The notes beneath the pieces are model-generated. The model searched no databases. It saw nothing but the letters and a program-made list of their open reading frames with translations, and was not told where the DNA came from. From assembly GCA_013995675.1 (NCBI GenBank), contig VWRR01000005.1, positions 186,001-250,000 on the forward strand: a stretch of DNA of 64,000 nucleotides, given 5' to 3'. Below are positions 9,400-19,656 of the stretch, in pieces (position 1 is the stretch's first letter; every line of letters starts with the position of its first letter). The DNA comes from Cyanidiococcus yangmingshanensis (lineage: Eukaryota > Rhodophyta > Bangiophyceae > Cyanidiales > Cyanidiaceae). A program made the position numbers and the translations under genes.

Positions 9400-11589
9400 A
9401 TGCATGATCTAGCTTGGGTGTGTCCTTGTCTGGCTTGGGGGAGTCGTGAGTCACAGGAGGCTCCCCTCGCTGTGTCTGCTCCATCGAGACTGCAGACGAA
9501 CCGCTTCAAGAGTCAGGAGTTTTCGTGTGGTCGCGCCTTGGTTTGGGTCGTTCGCCAGAGAACAACTCGGCGCGTCAACGTGGAGAATGAAGGCGAGTCG
9601 GCGTTCCGTACACGGAACCTCGTGAGCGCTTCCTTCTGGAGCGAGTTCGGCTACAGCGTCGAAAAAAGAAGCGTGTCCGACTGGCGCGCTCACCGGCACC
9701 CCGACGTCAAGCGGTGTCAGCGGCTCGTGCAGTCCGCCGGGTTGCGGCCAAATTTGCCCGTTTCAGCTCCTCTGGAATTCAATAGACCCCGCGTTGAGAC
9801 TGATGGAGCGTTGACTCGTGGTACCCTTTATGGAAAATCGAGTGATACACAAGAGGTTGTTGCTGTTGGCCTCGACGAACGGGCCGTCGCCCCAGAGCAG
9901 ACTCAATCGATCCGCGTTATTCGAGTGGAAACAGCGCTGGTGCCGCGACCAGAGGATGCGCTGGTTCCGTACACTTCGCCGTTGATCCTTGTTCCGTCGC
10001 CCCAGACGAATCGGTGGGACACGCATTTGCACCGGAGCTGCATCTGGAGATCACCAGTCTTGTTGTTGTTTCTGATCGCTGGCTCTGTGCTCGCGGTGGC
10101 CACCGTGCATCGTGCTCGGAGAGAAAGGGACCTCCATGATCGATTGCTCAGATGGAGTCGCAAACTCGTTGGAGTCATCATGCAAATGGCGCAGAGCGCT
10201 TATCTAGTCATTGCGCGAGCCGCCTGTCAGGTAGTGACCCGAACGGCGCAAACGTTGCGAAAACGTTTCGGGTCGGGAGCGGTGACGGGTGTCTGGCTGC
10301 GTCGTCGTCGTCGTCGTCGAGTCACTGTCAACACATCATCGCCCATCGAATCAGAGACGAAGCGCTCATCGATGGCATCAGCGGAGCTGGTGACACCTAA
10401 TTCTACGGCGCTTGTTCTCCGTATTTTGCAGAATTTTGGGGCCCTCGCTCGTCTCCAGACGCTCTATGGGATGGCTCGGGCTCGCGCTCTGGCCATTCAA
10501 GGTCGCGACCTTTTCGCACAGAACCTGGCGAATGTGAGCGCTTACCTGGAAGTGCAACTAAGCCGCCTTGGGGACGAGCGCCGTGCAGAAACTGATGCAG
10601 TCACCATCGGCGTGGAAACGCTTTGGAGTCGATGGCAGCAATTTTGGAATGGATGGACTCGTTGGCGCGATGATACCGGCCAGGCAAATGAACTTGAATC
10701 CTGGGATGCCGTAGAGGCCAACTTCCGACGGAAACTGGATGAAATTTGCGAACGAAATATGCGAGAACTAGAGCGGAAATTAGAAGGCGATAATGAGGCT
10801 GAGGTTGAAGCGGTTTTACGAAAATACGCTTCACTGTCGTGGCTGTTCGAACCGCCGACAGAGGAAGCCTCGCTTGCCTATGAACGCGCGACACCCGAAC
10901 AGCGTTATGCTGTCATAGAGAAAATGGTCGAGGAACTTGGCGCCGCTCGAGCAGCTCTAGCGCCCTTTCTTGAGCAAGGCCTAGACCCCGAGAGCTCCGA
11001 AGCCGAATCCTGGATCCAAGCGGCCGAAAGGAGCGGTATCACGGGCTTGCGAAGTCGCCTTGTGGACGGCAGGCTTCGTCGGGAACTCGCGCAACTCTTC
11101 ACTGGTGGCTACGACTGGGACGGTGAGATCTACACAGCCGAGACCGAGGGCTCTATGCGATGGAAAGCGGCACTAGAACGACTCAAAAAGCGCGAAGATG
11201 TGGCAGTTCGGTTGCAACAACGAATCCAGTCGATGCGACCCTCGACCGACCTCCCTTTATCATCCACGTCGTCTTCGAAACGCCCTGGTGACGACACACT
11301 CACCAAGGACACCGACGCACCACCTCTGCGAAACTCTTTGGCCGATGAACTGAAGCTCGTTCGTGAAGAACTGAGCGTTATGAGCGATGAAGAACTGCTG
11401 ACTTGGATTCGGCGCAATGCGCGTGAAGTGGTGCGTTCCGGCCTGGCCGAGAAAGTCCTCGGTCGCTTGGCACTCGCCACCATTGCCGGATACATCCTCG
11501 TGAACTTGGTCATCAAGAATGACGTCGTTCAGCAGCTGGAACAGATTCGACCCTATGCGGAACGCATCGTTCGCTTCTTTATACTCTAA
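9400..11589 (+). CDS. Unrecognised 729-residue membrane protein
   Basis: Intact frame from ATG 9400. I do not recognise the family. The first ~200 residues are basic and Ser/Arg-rich, compatible with an organelle-targeting and linker region. A hydrophobic segment at about 218-236 (PVLLLFLIAGSVLAVATV) is a likely membrane span. An uninterrupted run of eight arginines lies near 301-308 (CGT repeats at 10303-10320). Residues about 380-600 are long, charged, helix-rich and Trp-containing (RWQQFWNGWTRWRDD; ERNMRELERKLEGDNEAEVE), probably coiled coil. A second hydrophobic segment is at about 690-706 (ALATIAGYILVNLVI), close to the C-terminus. This could be an inner-envelope or thylakoid anchored scaffold, but that is a guess. 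The DUF4079 gene follows on the same strand. Confidence 0.72.
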   Translation: MHDLAWVCPCLAWGSRESQEAPLAVSAPSRLQTNRFKSQEFSCGRALVWVVRQRTTRRVNVENEGESAFRTRNLVSASFWSEFGYSVEKRSVSDWRAHRHPDVKRCQRLVQSAGLRPNLPVSAPLEFNRPRVETDGALTRGTLYGKSSDTQEVVAVGLDERAVAPEQTQSIRVIRVETALVPRPEDALVPYTSPLILVPSPQTNRWDTHLHRSCIWRSPVLLLFLIAGSVLAVATVHRARRERDLHDRLLRWSRKLVGVIMQMAQSAYLVIARAACQVVTRTAQTLRKRFGSGAVTGVWLRRRRRRRVTVNTSSPIESETKRSSMASAELVTPNSTALVLRILQNFGALARLQTLYGMARARALAIQGRDLFAQNLANVSAYLEVQLSRLGDERRAETDAVTIGVETLWSRWQQFWNGWTRWRDDTGQANELESWDAVEANFRRKLDEICERNMRELERKLEGDNEAEVEAVLRKYASLSWLFEPPTEEASLAYERATPEQRYAVIEKMVEELGAARAALAPFLEQGLDPESSEAESWIQAAERSGITGLRSRLVDGRLRRELAQLFTGGYDWDGEIYTAETEGSMRWKAALERLKKREDVAVRLQQRIQSMRPSTDLPLSSTSSSKRPGDDTLTKDTDAPPLRNSLADELKLVREELSVMSDEELLTWIRRNAREVVRSGLAEKVLGRLALATIAGYILVNLVIKNDVVQQLEQIRPYAERIVRFFIL

Positions 11590-12185
11590 ACATACCGTAG
11601 GCGTCACGCGCGCTAGGTCACCGCATGATGCGCTCGTCATCGAGACCGTCTCCAAAAGGCTATTCGATGAACTGCCAGCGCACCTGCGCATGTGCACGCC
11701 CTTCCCACGCTCACCGACACGCGCCCAACTTGGTATCCGCGCGCAAACAGCCATCAACGTTTCGCAACCAGTTTCACACATGTAGACAGACGATTGGATA
11801 GAGAAACGACCGATACACTGACTTTGGCATCACCGAGAATCAAATCGCTTGGACCATGAAAACCAGCGTTCTCAATCACGATCTCGGAATCGTACCCGCC
11901 AGCTCCGAAGACGAATCGATGCGATCCGATCCCCCATCCATCAACCTTGGGTCGCATTCGACGGCGCAAGCGGCATGCATGCGCGGCTGATCCTTCGTCG
12001 TCGCAGGGCCAGCCGGCCCCTTCCAGACGACGCGCGTGCGTTTGTGGTGCACGCACGCACGCACGCACGCACGCATGTCCAATCTGGCCGGATGCCTGCA
12101 TGCACGCATTCAATGCGTGTCGCGTGTCGTTTGTCGTTGCGTGTCGCAGAGCTGAGCATGATTGGGTTTGTGTTTTCGGTAACAA
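11590..12185. other. Intergenic region with CATGCA words and (ACGC)n repeat upstream of the DUF4079 gene
   Basis: 596 bases, promoter region of the following gene. It holds GCATGCATGC near 11971-11982, a (ACGC)6 tract at 12051-12074 and further TGCATGC words to about 12115. Overlapping open frames on both strands are low-complexity (Ala/Arg/Cys) products of the repeat and are not considered genes. Confidence 0.6.
12051..12074. repeat. (ACGC)n microsatellite
   Basis: Six perfect tetranucleotide units directly followed by CATG, about 110 bases upstream of the DUF4079 start codon. A closely similar tract occurs at 61114-61146 upstream of the bisphosphatase gene. Confidence 0.95.
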
Positions 12186-12908
12186 GTGCACGATTCTTTA
12201 AGTGCTCCTTCTCGGTTGCAGCCATTGATTTCACCTGTTGTGGGATCGGTGACACTGTCCGCCAAGCGGTCACGCGCGCGACAGGTGGTGCGAGCTTGTG
12301 TATCCGATACGGAGACGTCACAGGGAACGCCGAAACTACACCGGCAACTTGCTCGTTTCGCTGAAAGGGCGACGATGCCTCTGTTAGGGATGGTTGTTGC
12401 AACGCCAGGCTTCGCTGAGGCTGCTGAGACCAGCGAATCGACGTTGAAGTCGCTCTTCAAGAGCTTGCCCTTGTCGCTGGTGCACCCGATGGTGATGGAC
12501 GGCATGCTTCTAACAACGTTCTACGTATTTTATCTGGGGTTTCGGGCTCGGACCTTGCGTACAACCAGCGATAAGGAATTGAAATTGAAGATAGCTCGGA
12601 GCAAACCAGGTGAGCGGCACTACCAGTTGGCGAGTATCCTGCTCGCGGTCATGACGGTGACCACTTTCGAGGGCATGGCGAATACGTACACGCGCACGGG
12701 AAAGTTGTTTCCGGGACCGCATCTCTACATTGGCCTCTCGACGGTGGCACTGATGAGCGTCATGGCGAGTCTAGCGCCTGCGATGCGGCAAGGCAGTACG
12801 ACCGCGCGTAATGTACACTTTGCACTGGCGTTTGCCGTAACTGGCGGGTTCCTGTGGCAACTGCAAAGCGGTTTCGAAATCGTGCTCAAGCTTCTGGGAT
12901 GGAAATAG
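12186..12908 (+). CDS. DUF4079 membrane protein, probably plastid
   Basis: 240 residues from ATG 12186. The first ~75 residues are basic, Ser/Ala-rich and end near GFAEAAETSES, resembling a plastid transit peptide. The rest contains four hydrophobic helices, including HPMVMDGMLLTTFYVFYLGF, YQLASILLAVMTVTTFEGM, PHLYIGLSTVALMSVMASL and VHFALAFAVTGGFLWQLQSG, the layout of the DUF4079 family known from cyanobacteria and plastid-bearing eukaryotes. His residues in HP.V and in PHLY are of the type that could bind haem in related membrane proteins, but the function is not established. The frame is intact. CATGCA and ACGC words lie just upstream. Confidence 0.8.
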   Translation: MHDSLSAPSRLQPLISPVVGSVTLSAKRSRARQVVRACVSDTETSQGTPKLHRQLARFAERATMPLLGMVVATPGFAEAAETSESTLKSLFKSLPLSLVHPMVMDGMLLTTFYVFYLGFRARTLRTTSDKELKLKIARSKPGERHYQLASILLAVMTVTTFEGMANTYTRTGKLFPGPHLYIGLSTVALMSVMASLAPAMRQGSTTARNVHFALAFAVTGGFLWQLQSGFEIVLKLLGWK

Positions 12909-14275
12909 GACCGGTCGCACTTTTGCAGGACACGTCGGTGGGTGCTGGAAGATCCGGAAACGTCTCGATTGTTGATGCAGGGCCCGATTTTTAACAATAC
13001 CAGCGACTCGAGGTTGTTGGGATCTCGGCGCCTCCACGCAACGGGAACCGTTTGTATCCGAACCGAGTCTTCGGATGCGGGATGAATGTTTGCGTTTGAG
13101 AGAGATGCTGGTGCTGCTCGAGCGTCAGAGGCCGCCAGTGTCCTAGAATTAGACAGGGAACATGGAGATATGAGGGGCGTTCGGGTGCGGAACCTTTTCA
13201 ATCATGGAGCACGATGCGTTTATGGTGCTTGGCCTCACGAGGATACGGATGTAGAGCATAAATACTGGAAATGATTGGTTCGCTTTTCAGCTTGTGGTGG
13301 TGCGCTCTAGGTGTCCTGAAAACGTGTCCTTCGGGCGAGTTTGGTTTCCGATCTGCAGTTGGGGTCGGATCCCCAAACCATACACCCAGACGAGCCCGCA
13401 ATATCGGAGCTTTGAGTGCCCCGATGAGAGCGCGTCGCACTTCCAGTTCGGTACGCTGCGCTCCAGCGTACTGATACGCATGAAGCATGTCAGCTGGTAA
13501 CCGTTGCGATCGCACAACTTTCGGAACGAAAACCCAGAACTAGATTCTTGGTTGGCGCTCGAGTCCATGAGAGCGGCCGCAGCCAGCGCTAACGACCACG
13601 CCACTGTTGTAGTCGATGCAGCGCAAGGACGCACGGGTATGCATTCATCACGAGTCGTGCGCATTGACGCCTCAGGCACTCCGTCTTTGAGCAATGAGCG
13701 AACATGTCAAGGATCATCCCGGACGACTGTCTGCCGCTTATGTTCTCCTATCTGGAGCGAATTCGAGCACGTTTGCCCTGTCCGAGCCGCTGCACTCTCA
13801 ATTATTTTCTCTTAACACCATCAATGATCCCGATCCGGTTCAAGGTGGTGTTTAGGCCGCCAACCACCTTTCATCCATCACTTCTTCGCAATCGCGATTG
13901 AGATCACTGAATTTACGGCTTCGGAATTCGAAGTAAAGTGATCAAGGAATGGGTGACGCTCGTCACCGAGGTCAAGACGCCCCTACAATCACGATAGCAT
14001 CGGACGGGGCCTGGGTCCTCTCCAGAAGGAGGTCGCCAACCACCAGCACTGCGATCGCTGAAAAGCTCGAATGGAAAAAAGTCAGGTCGTTAGGCTCCCT
14101 AGTTGCCCACTGTTCGGGCCAACGAGCTTGACGAAAAGAGAAGCGCTCAGCGGGAGACCTGGATATGTTGTCTCGATCCTCGCACCGCGACTGGCATGAC
14201 GAATCGATGCCACGGGCACCGCTTACCAAGTTGGTCGCAAGATGCAACTGCTCAACCAGTTGGTACGCTGACTAG
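12909..14275. other. Long intergenic region, no gene recognised
   Basis: About 1.37 kb between convergent genes. Open frames of 60-135 codons (13287-13694 and 13198-13515 minus; 13504-13815 plus) overlap one another and show no recognisable motif. Nothing repetitive seen. Confidence 0.5.
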
Positions 14276-16120
14276 TCAAAATCCCTCGTTCATCGCTCTA
14301 CGTCCCTGACTAGCGTGCTCACGGAATCCATCAGCAAGCTCAGACGACTGAATAGAGCCAGGGTCAGCGATATCGTTCCGTCCAAGCGTCGCATCGTCGA
14401 TGCAAAGCCGATCGCCGAAACGTTCCATCACGTCTAAGAGGTCTCGCACGCGTTCGTCATGATAGATATGAGCGCCATGCAGTGCTAAACGAAGAAAGGT
14501 CGGCAAGTCGGAACGTCCTAGCGTGCAATAATTCAGAAGCGCCTTTCCAGCAACCTGGAGCGCTCGACACAAGCGCACGCTTAGGCGCGCGAGTTGCTCG
14601 CGTTCTGCACACGTCTTGACGTCTGCCGAACTGTGGACTCTCCCGCGCAGCTCTGGCGGAAGAAAGTAGAAGCAGACATTGGTGGCCGGATACGGTTGGA
14701 CGCGAGACCAACCCACCAGCAGAAAGCAGGGACGCTGCATCATTGCCTCGGCGATGCGTCGCGCGTTCCATACTGCCTGATCTACCTCGAGCCGCGAAAC
14801 CGGCACTACCACGCCACATCCACATCAGCCAAAACTTGAGCGCATCGGAGCGACGACTACAGGTCAATGTCATATCCCCAATATCGTAGCGCGCGTCAGG
14901 GTCAAACTCATCATGAAACAAGTACGAGGCCCGAGCCGCATGGGCCGCCAGCAGCAGACCGCGCTCGCGGACCAATAGCACGGAACACTGAAGCGGTGCA
15001 CCGAGCAACTTGTGTGCATTCAGAACAAACGAGTCCGCATAGGCCTCTAGACCGCTCAAGGCGACCGATCGAAATTGTGTCGAGAAGAGAAAAGAACCCC
15101 CTAGCGCCCCGTCGACGTGAATCCAAAACCTCGGTCGATACCGCGACTTGGTCGACTCCGCGTCGTGATCCGCATTCAACGCATGCGCAGCGTTCAGTTG
15201 AAAGCCTCTTCTAAGACTTGCCATACTGCCGGCAGCGGGTCGAAAGCGCTCAGAACGGTCGTGCCTGCGGTCACGTTCACAAAGACGCTCGATTCAGGTC
15301 GGCTGCGTCGAAAACAATGCAGCATCTGTCGCAACGCCTCTACATCCATCCTACCTGCCTCGTCACAAGGCACCAGAAAGACGTCAGAACATGCTTCTCC
15401 GGGTGCATCGCAAAGCCCCAGGATGGACGCATTTCGTCGAACGCTGTAATGACCCTGTTCCGACGTAAAAACACCCATCCGCGGCTCGCAGCAGTGGTGT
15501 CGATGACCATGCTCGCTCCGCTTCGAACTAGAACTTTCATGAAACGCGTGACGTGCACTTGTCATGGCCAACAGATTCGCATAACTGCCACCAGGACAAA
15601 AGAGGCCATCACCTTGACGCAGTGTCTCCCAACCAATGCGTTCGCACAGCGCCTGGATGAGCCGTCGCTCGAGTACCACCAGAAAAGGCGCTGCCGAGAA
15701 CGTGTCCGGCGAGTTGTTCAGCACCGAGAGGAGCAACTCCGCAACCTGTCCCATCGGATCCGATGCACCATACAATCGATGCAGAAAATAGGCGTGACTT
15801 GTTCGCACCGAGTATCGCAGGAGATCGTCAAGAAAGCACTCAAGCACGGCTCGTGATCTGACGCTTTCACCATCCATAATTTGATGCACATAACCTTCCA
15901 TTCGGTGTTCGATGGTCTCAGGACGTTGGTAACTGACCAGAGGTCTCGGAGCCCCATCTGTTGTGGGCCCGTTTTCACTGCGTCCACGCTCCGCTCGAAA
16001 CAGATACTGCTCAACTTTACGTTCCACGATCTGGACAAGTTCTCGAAACTCGGACGCTACCAGCTCCTGTACCTCCAGACCCTGATCGTCCAGCTTCTTC
16101 GGATCATCTACTCGCTCCAT
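14276..16120 (-). CDS. Group II PLP-dependent decarboxylase (glutamate/cysteine-sulfinate decarboxylase-like), two frame changes
   Basis: PLP enzyme of the aromatic-amino-acid/glutamate decarboxylase fold. From ATG 16120 (MERVDDPKKL) the first frame holds YFLHRLYG, the cofactor-site segment LFCPGGSYANLLAM and NVTAGTTVLSAFDPL. The second frame holds WIHVDGALGGS (the Asp that contacts the pyridine nitrogen) and the Schiff-base lysine in VLNAHKLLGAPLQCS, then DIGDMTLTCSRRSDALKFWLMW. The third carries VDQAVWNARRIAEAMM and a normal C-terminus. The first junction (about 15200-15206) lacks one base. The second has one extra in the CC pair at 14785-14786, where ARGRSG becomes ARVDQAVW. Reconstructed length is about 614 residues. 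The order of motifs matches cysteine sulfinic acid decarboxylases best; substrate choice is not certain. Confidence 0.88.
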
Positions 16121-16811
16121 AACGAACACAGAGCATTCAGTGGAACAACGTAGCAAGTATCGTCCAGCGCGGCGACGAGTGTTTTACGGTTTCCAGGCGC
16201 AGTCGCGACGTCGAGGCTGAAAACACCCGCACTTTAGGCGACGATGTCGAGACGAACACCTTGTGTCGAGACCACGAGCTTGATGATGATTCAAGCACTG
16301 TTTCGCACATTTCAGGTTCAATCCGTGGTTTATGATAGCAACCATCAAAGAAACAAGTTGGTAAATGCATTCTACACAAAGCTAAGGAACGAATAGGAAG
16401 GACGGTTCTTCGTCGGTTGATCGCTGCTCTATCACATGGTCTCGATTCCGATACGGGTCTTGGAATACCCAAGACGATGCATCTGCCAATGCAAGACGAG
16501 CTTGTTTCTTCTCCTATTCACTAGGCGAGACGGGAGGTCCAGGAACACTTGCTTTCGACGGAAGCATCATGAACAACCGTCTGATCGAATGCCAATTTCT
16601 GTACTTGAGATTGTTCAATGGTTATGGCACGAATACGTTGATCGACAAGAATGAATGCAGTCGCTTTGTACAACACGATTCTGATGGTAATAGGGAGAAA
16701 GACATTTCTCCTTTGATACGTGCACCATTCAGGAGGCGTCGTATTCGTACCCAGAATCGACCAGCACATCCAGAACCGTAGAGCGATCCATGGACAGTGA
16801 TAGGTTCACAG
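16121..16811. other. Divergent intergenic region, decarboxylase / SDR side
   Basis: No gene recognised. Together with the repeat block and 17127-17346 it forms the roughly 1.2-kb promoter region of two divergent genes. A degenerate copy of the repeat start (CAGAACCGTA) occurs near 16768. Confidence 0.55.
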
Positions 16812-17126
16812 AAGAGGATCAGAACCGTAAGCGTCATTGAAAGAGAGTCATCGATAGAGAAGGAACACTTTCTCTGAATATACGGACAGAAACCGCTCTG
16901 GAAACAGTGTTATCAAAAGAGGACCAGAACCGTAAGCGTCATTGAAAGAGAGTCATCGATAGAGAAGGAACACTTTCTCTGAATATACGGACAGAAACCG
17001 CTCTGGAAACAGTGTTATCAAAAGAGGACCAGAACCGTAACCGTTATTGAAAGAAAGTCATCGATAGAGAAGGAACACTTTCTCTGAATATACGGACAGA
17101 AACCGTTCTGGAAGCAGTGTTATCAG
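16812..17126. repeat. Tandem repeat, three 105-bp units
   Basis: Units 16812-16916, 16917-17021 and 17022-17126. The first two differ at one base; the third differs from the second at about six. Each unit contains a short inverted repeat, AGAGAA with TTCTCT around GGAACACT, able to form a small hairpin. Although 105 is a multiple of three, every one of the six frames meets a stop within a unit, so the block is not coding. It lies about 220 bases upstream of the SDR start codon. Confidence 0.97.
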
Positions 17127-17346
17127 CTAGCGCGTGCAGAGGCTGCTTGTTCGCTCGCTGCTACGTGCTGTTGCAAGCGTGCCACCATCCGTACCCATAT
17201 CGAAACGAACTGAAACTCTCGGATAAGGCTAGGTCTTGGCTGGCGTTGTGCCCTGCCTGTTCATAAACACGTATTCGACGTTGCGTCAGAGGAGACAACC
17301 CCGAAGTAGTTGTCGTGCACTCGGTACAACGTTCTTGTTACCTGTC

Positions 17347-18483
17347 ATGTTTGATGCATTCGAGGAGAGCGATCTGGAGCACTGGCACGCGGTACAAAGC
17401 GCTTTCTCGCCACTTGACGCGTGCCTCCAAGAGCATGAGGCCGCCAATCGACCCGTGGTGGTTGTTACTGGCACGAGCAGTGGCATCGGGCTGCATACGG
17501 CAGCCATGCTTGCAGCGAGTGGTCGCTTTCGCGTTATCGCGACCATGCGCTCGACTAGCCTATCCTCTGGTGAGCCACGTCTCCGTCAACTGATTCAGCG
17601 ATACAGGCAGGCTGGCAGGACATCGCTCGTCCATGAACAGGACGTTGACGATACGCTCACGGTATGCGCTCTGGACGTGACCTCAGAGGCGTCGTGGCTT
17701 CAGTTGTGTTCCCAGTTGCCGGACCATGGACAGCGTATTGACGCTTTGATCAACAACGCTGGGTACGGAGTATCCGGCTCGATCGAACAGGTTACAATCG
17801 AACAGGCACAGCGACTTTTCGATACCAACGTCTTTGGTGTTATGCGTGCTGTGCAAGTCTTGGCACCACACTTAAGGGCCCAGGCACGTCGCAACGAAGC
17901 GTACGGGATGCACGCCGTTGTTATCCAGGTTAGTAGTCTTGCGGGGCTGCGGGCAGTACCTTTCAGCGATTTATACTCGGCGAGCAAATTTGCACTGGAG
18001 GGCATGACCGAAGCCATGCGCTACTCGTTGGAACCCTTTGGTGTTCGCTGCATTTGCGTCAATCCAGGACCAGTTCGTTCATCATTTACGTCACGGTTTG
18101 GGGTCGCCTCTCGAGACCGCGGTGGGCGCTCACTCACAGAAGGTGACCAAGAGACGAACCAAAAGTTGAACGCCATGCACGCCTACTTTGTGCGAGATTT
18201 GAACAAGCGCATGGCCAGCGAGACAGTTGGACAGAGCAGTGCACAAGTGGCAGTCACCATGGTCCAAGCCGTTGTGGATGGACTCTGTCTCCCTGAACCG
18301 CCTTCTTTGCATTACGCAACGAGTGCTTTCGTCGAGGAGATCATTCAATCAGTGAGAGCAGACCCGACCGCTCGGGTTGCAGAACCATACCAACGATTCT
18401 GGGAGGCCGTGTCGGAAGCACAGCGAGAGAGAGAGAGCCACCGCGCCTCTGAACCCGAACTGAGCAGAGACCAAAATACATGA
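17347..18483 (+). CDS. Short-chain dehydrogenase/reductase, 17-beta-HSD/retinol-dehydrogenase-like
   Basis: NAD(P)-dependent oxidoreductase with a Rossmann fold, 378 residues from ATG 17347 (MFDAFEESDLEHW). The cofactor motif is TGTSSGIG (41-48). NNAGYGVSG is the structural NNAG element. The catalytic residues are Ser in VIQVSSLAGLRAV and Tyr/Lys in YSASKFALEGM, followed by VNPGPVRSSF. The TGTSSGIG and NNAGYG signatures resemble the classical SDRs acting on steroids, retinoids and other lipid alcohols; the substrate cannot be assigned. The open frame extends upstream only to a TTG, so the ATG is preferred. The C-terminal ~30 residues are charged (AQRERESHRASEPEL). It follows the 105-bp tandem repeat. 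Confidence 0.88.
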   Translation: MFDAFEESDLEHWHAVQSAFSPLDACLQEHEAANRPVVVVTGTSSGIGLHTAAMLAASGRFRVIATMRSTSLSSGEPRLRQLIQRYRQAGRTSLVHEQDVDDTLTVCALDVTSEASWLQLCSQLPDHGQRIDALINNAGYGVSGSIEQVTIEQAQRLFDTNVFGVMRAVQVLAPHLRAQARRNEAYGMHAVVIQVSSLAGLRAVPFSDLYSASKFALEGMTEAMRYSLEPFGVRCICVNPGPVRSSFTSRFGVASRDRGGRSLTEGDQETNQKLNAMHAYFVRDLNKRMASETVGQSSAQVAVTMVQAVVDGLCLPEPPSLHYATSAFVEEIIQSVRADPTARVAEPYQRFWEAVSEAQRERESHRASEPELSRDQNT

Positions 18484-19656
18484 CTTTGCCCCGTTCGTCA
18501 TCGATACGCTTTTTGTGGTTGCATCAACGACACAGCGAGCACGAAGGATGACCGGCCGGCTCCTATTCCCGCCGGATGCAGCATGTCTTGGATGGTGCAT
18601 CGTCCAGAGAGAAGCACTCGATGCTATTGGCGACCCGCTCTTAGAGGCGAAACTCAGTGCCTGCGCCTTGTACAGCGTGATCGCCAACGCGAGAACGACA
18701 AGCATCATCACGGTCGCGCCTCTTTGGATAATATATTCATCGCGATGCCATCCGCAGTCTCTGGGCAGAAGCGGGCGGTTTAGAAACCATGACGCTTCCA
18801 TTCCGTGACTCGATTTCTGGAACCTCAAATGGACTCTGGCAAAAAACTCCCAGGAATGAAGAGAGAATCATCGCATACGCGTGATTCGACTCGTTCAGGA
18901 TGTTGCTTACTGGCACGAGCGATCGAACCTTTACCCAGAGCCATCCACGATCCGATCTCGTGTCCAGAGACAAACCTTCATAGCAACTTGTTCTAGGCGG
19001 TCTGCTCAACCGTGAGCCTGCTTGCACGATCTCGTCGTGATCGAAAGCAGAAAAGCTGCCTCACCAGTATTCGGAGCAACAAGCCGAAAAAGCACCCTTA
19101 GACCGTTCAGTTTTGTATCCGAGCGCCGTCGAGAAACCCTGGCTCCCAGACCGTTCATTGGTAACGCCGAAGACCAGGCTAGGGTATATGCCCCAGAGAC
19201 TCCTCCTGTCTATCAACATGGATGCAGTGACCGCTTTGATGGGTTGCATGGACAAAGCGAGGAACACCAGACTCCACATTGAGCGGCGGTCTCGACACCT
19301 CGGCCTGGTATACGAATCAGCAGTCTGCGGCACAATCGTGACCTTTCGACTTGAGGCGTTCCGTACCTCCCTACACATCCCTCTATCAATCGATCGATTC
19401 GTCAATCGACTGTGATAAAGCATCTTCGAGAATCGGAATACCACGAACGTTGTCCTACCAACCAACCAACCAAGTTATCAGACGACGGCGCCCAGAGACA
19501 ACTTCCCTTCGGCAACGTTCTCGAACGAGACAAGCACGGGTCCCGACAACCTCCTTTTTCCCATCATCTAACCATCATCCGCATCCATATGTTCACGTTC
19601 ATAGATTCATTGACCTGGAACACTCGGGACCGAAACCAAGAGACCAAACGCATCAC
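18484..19656. other. Intergenic region, no gene recognised
   Basis: About 1.17 kb between convergent genes. Short overlapping frames only (for example 19061-19465 minus, 19351-19773 plus), without recognisable motif. No RNA gene recognised. Confidence 0.5.

Noticed and set aside
8843-9412. Plus-strand open frame with a hydrophobic segment upstream of the 729-residue gene
   Set aside because: Starts at no clear conserved site, ends inside the next gene in another frame, and resembles no family.
11876-12201. Ala/Arg/Cys/His-rich open frames across the ACGC repeats
   Set aside because: They are translations of the simple repeat present on both strands.
16812-17126. Tandem repeat as part of a coding region (unit length divisible by three)
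   Set aside because: Each of the six frames contains a stop in every unit.
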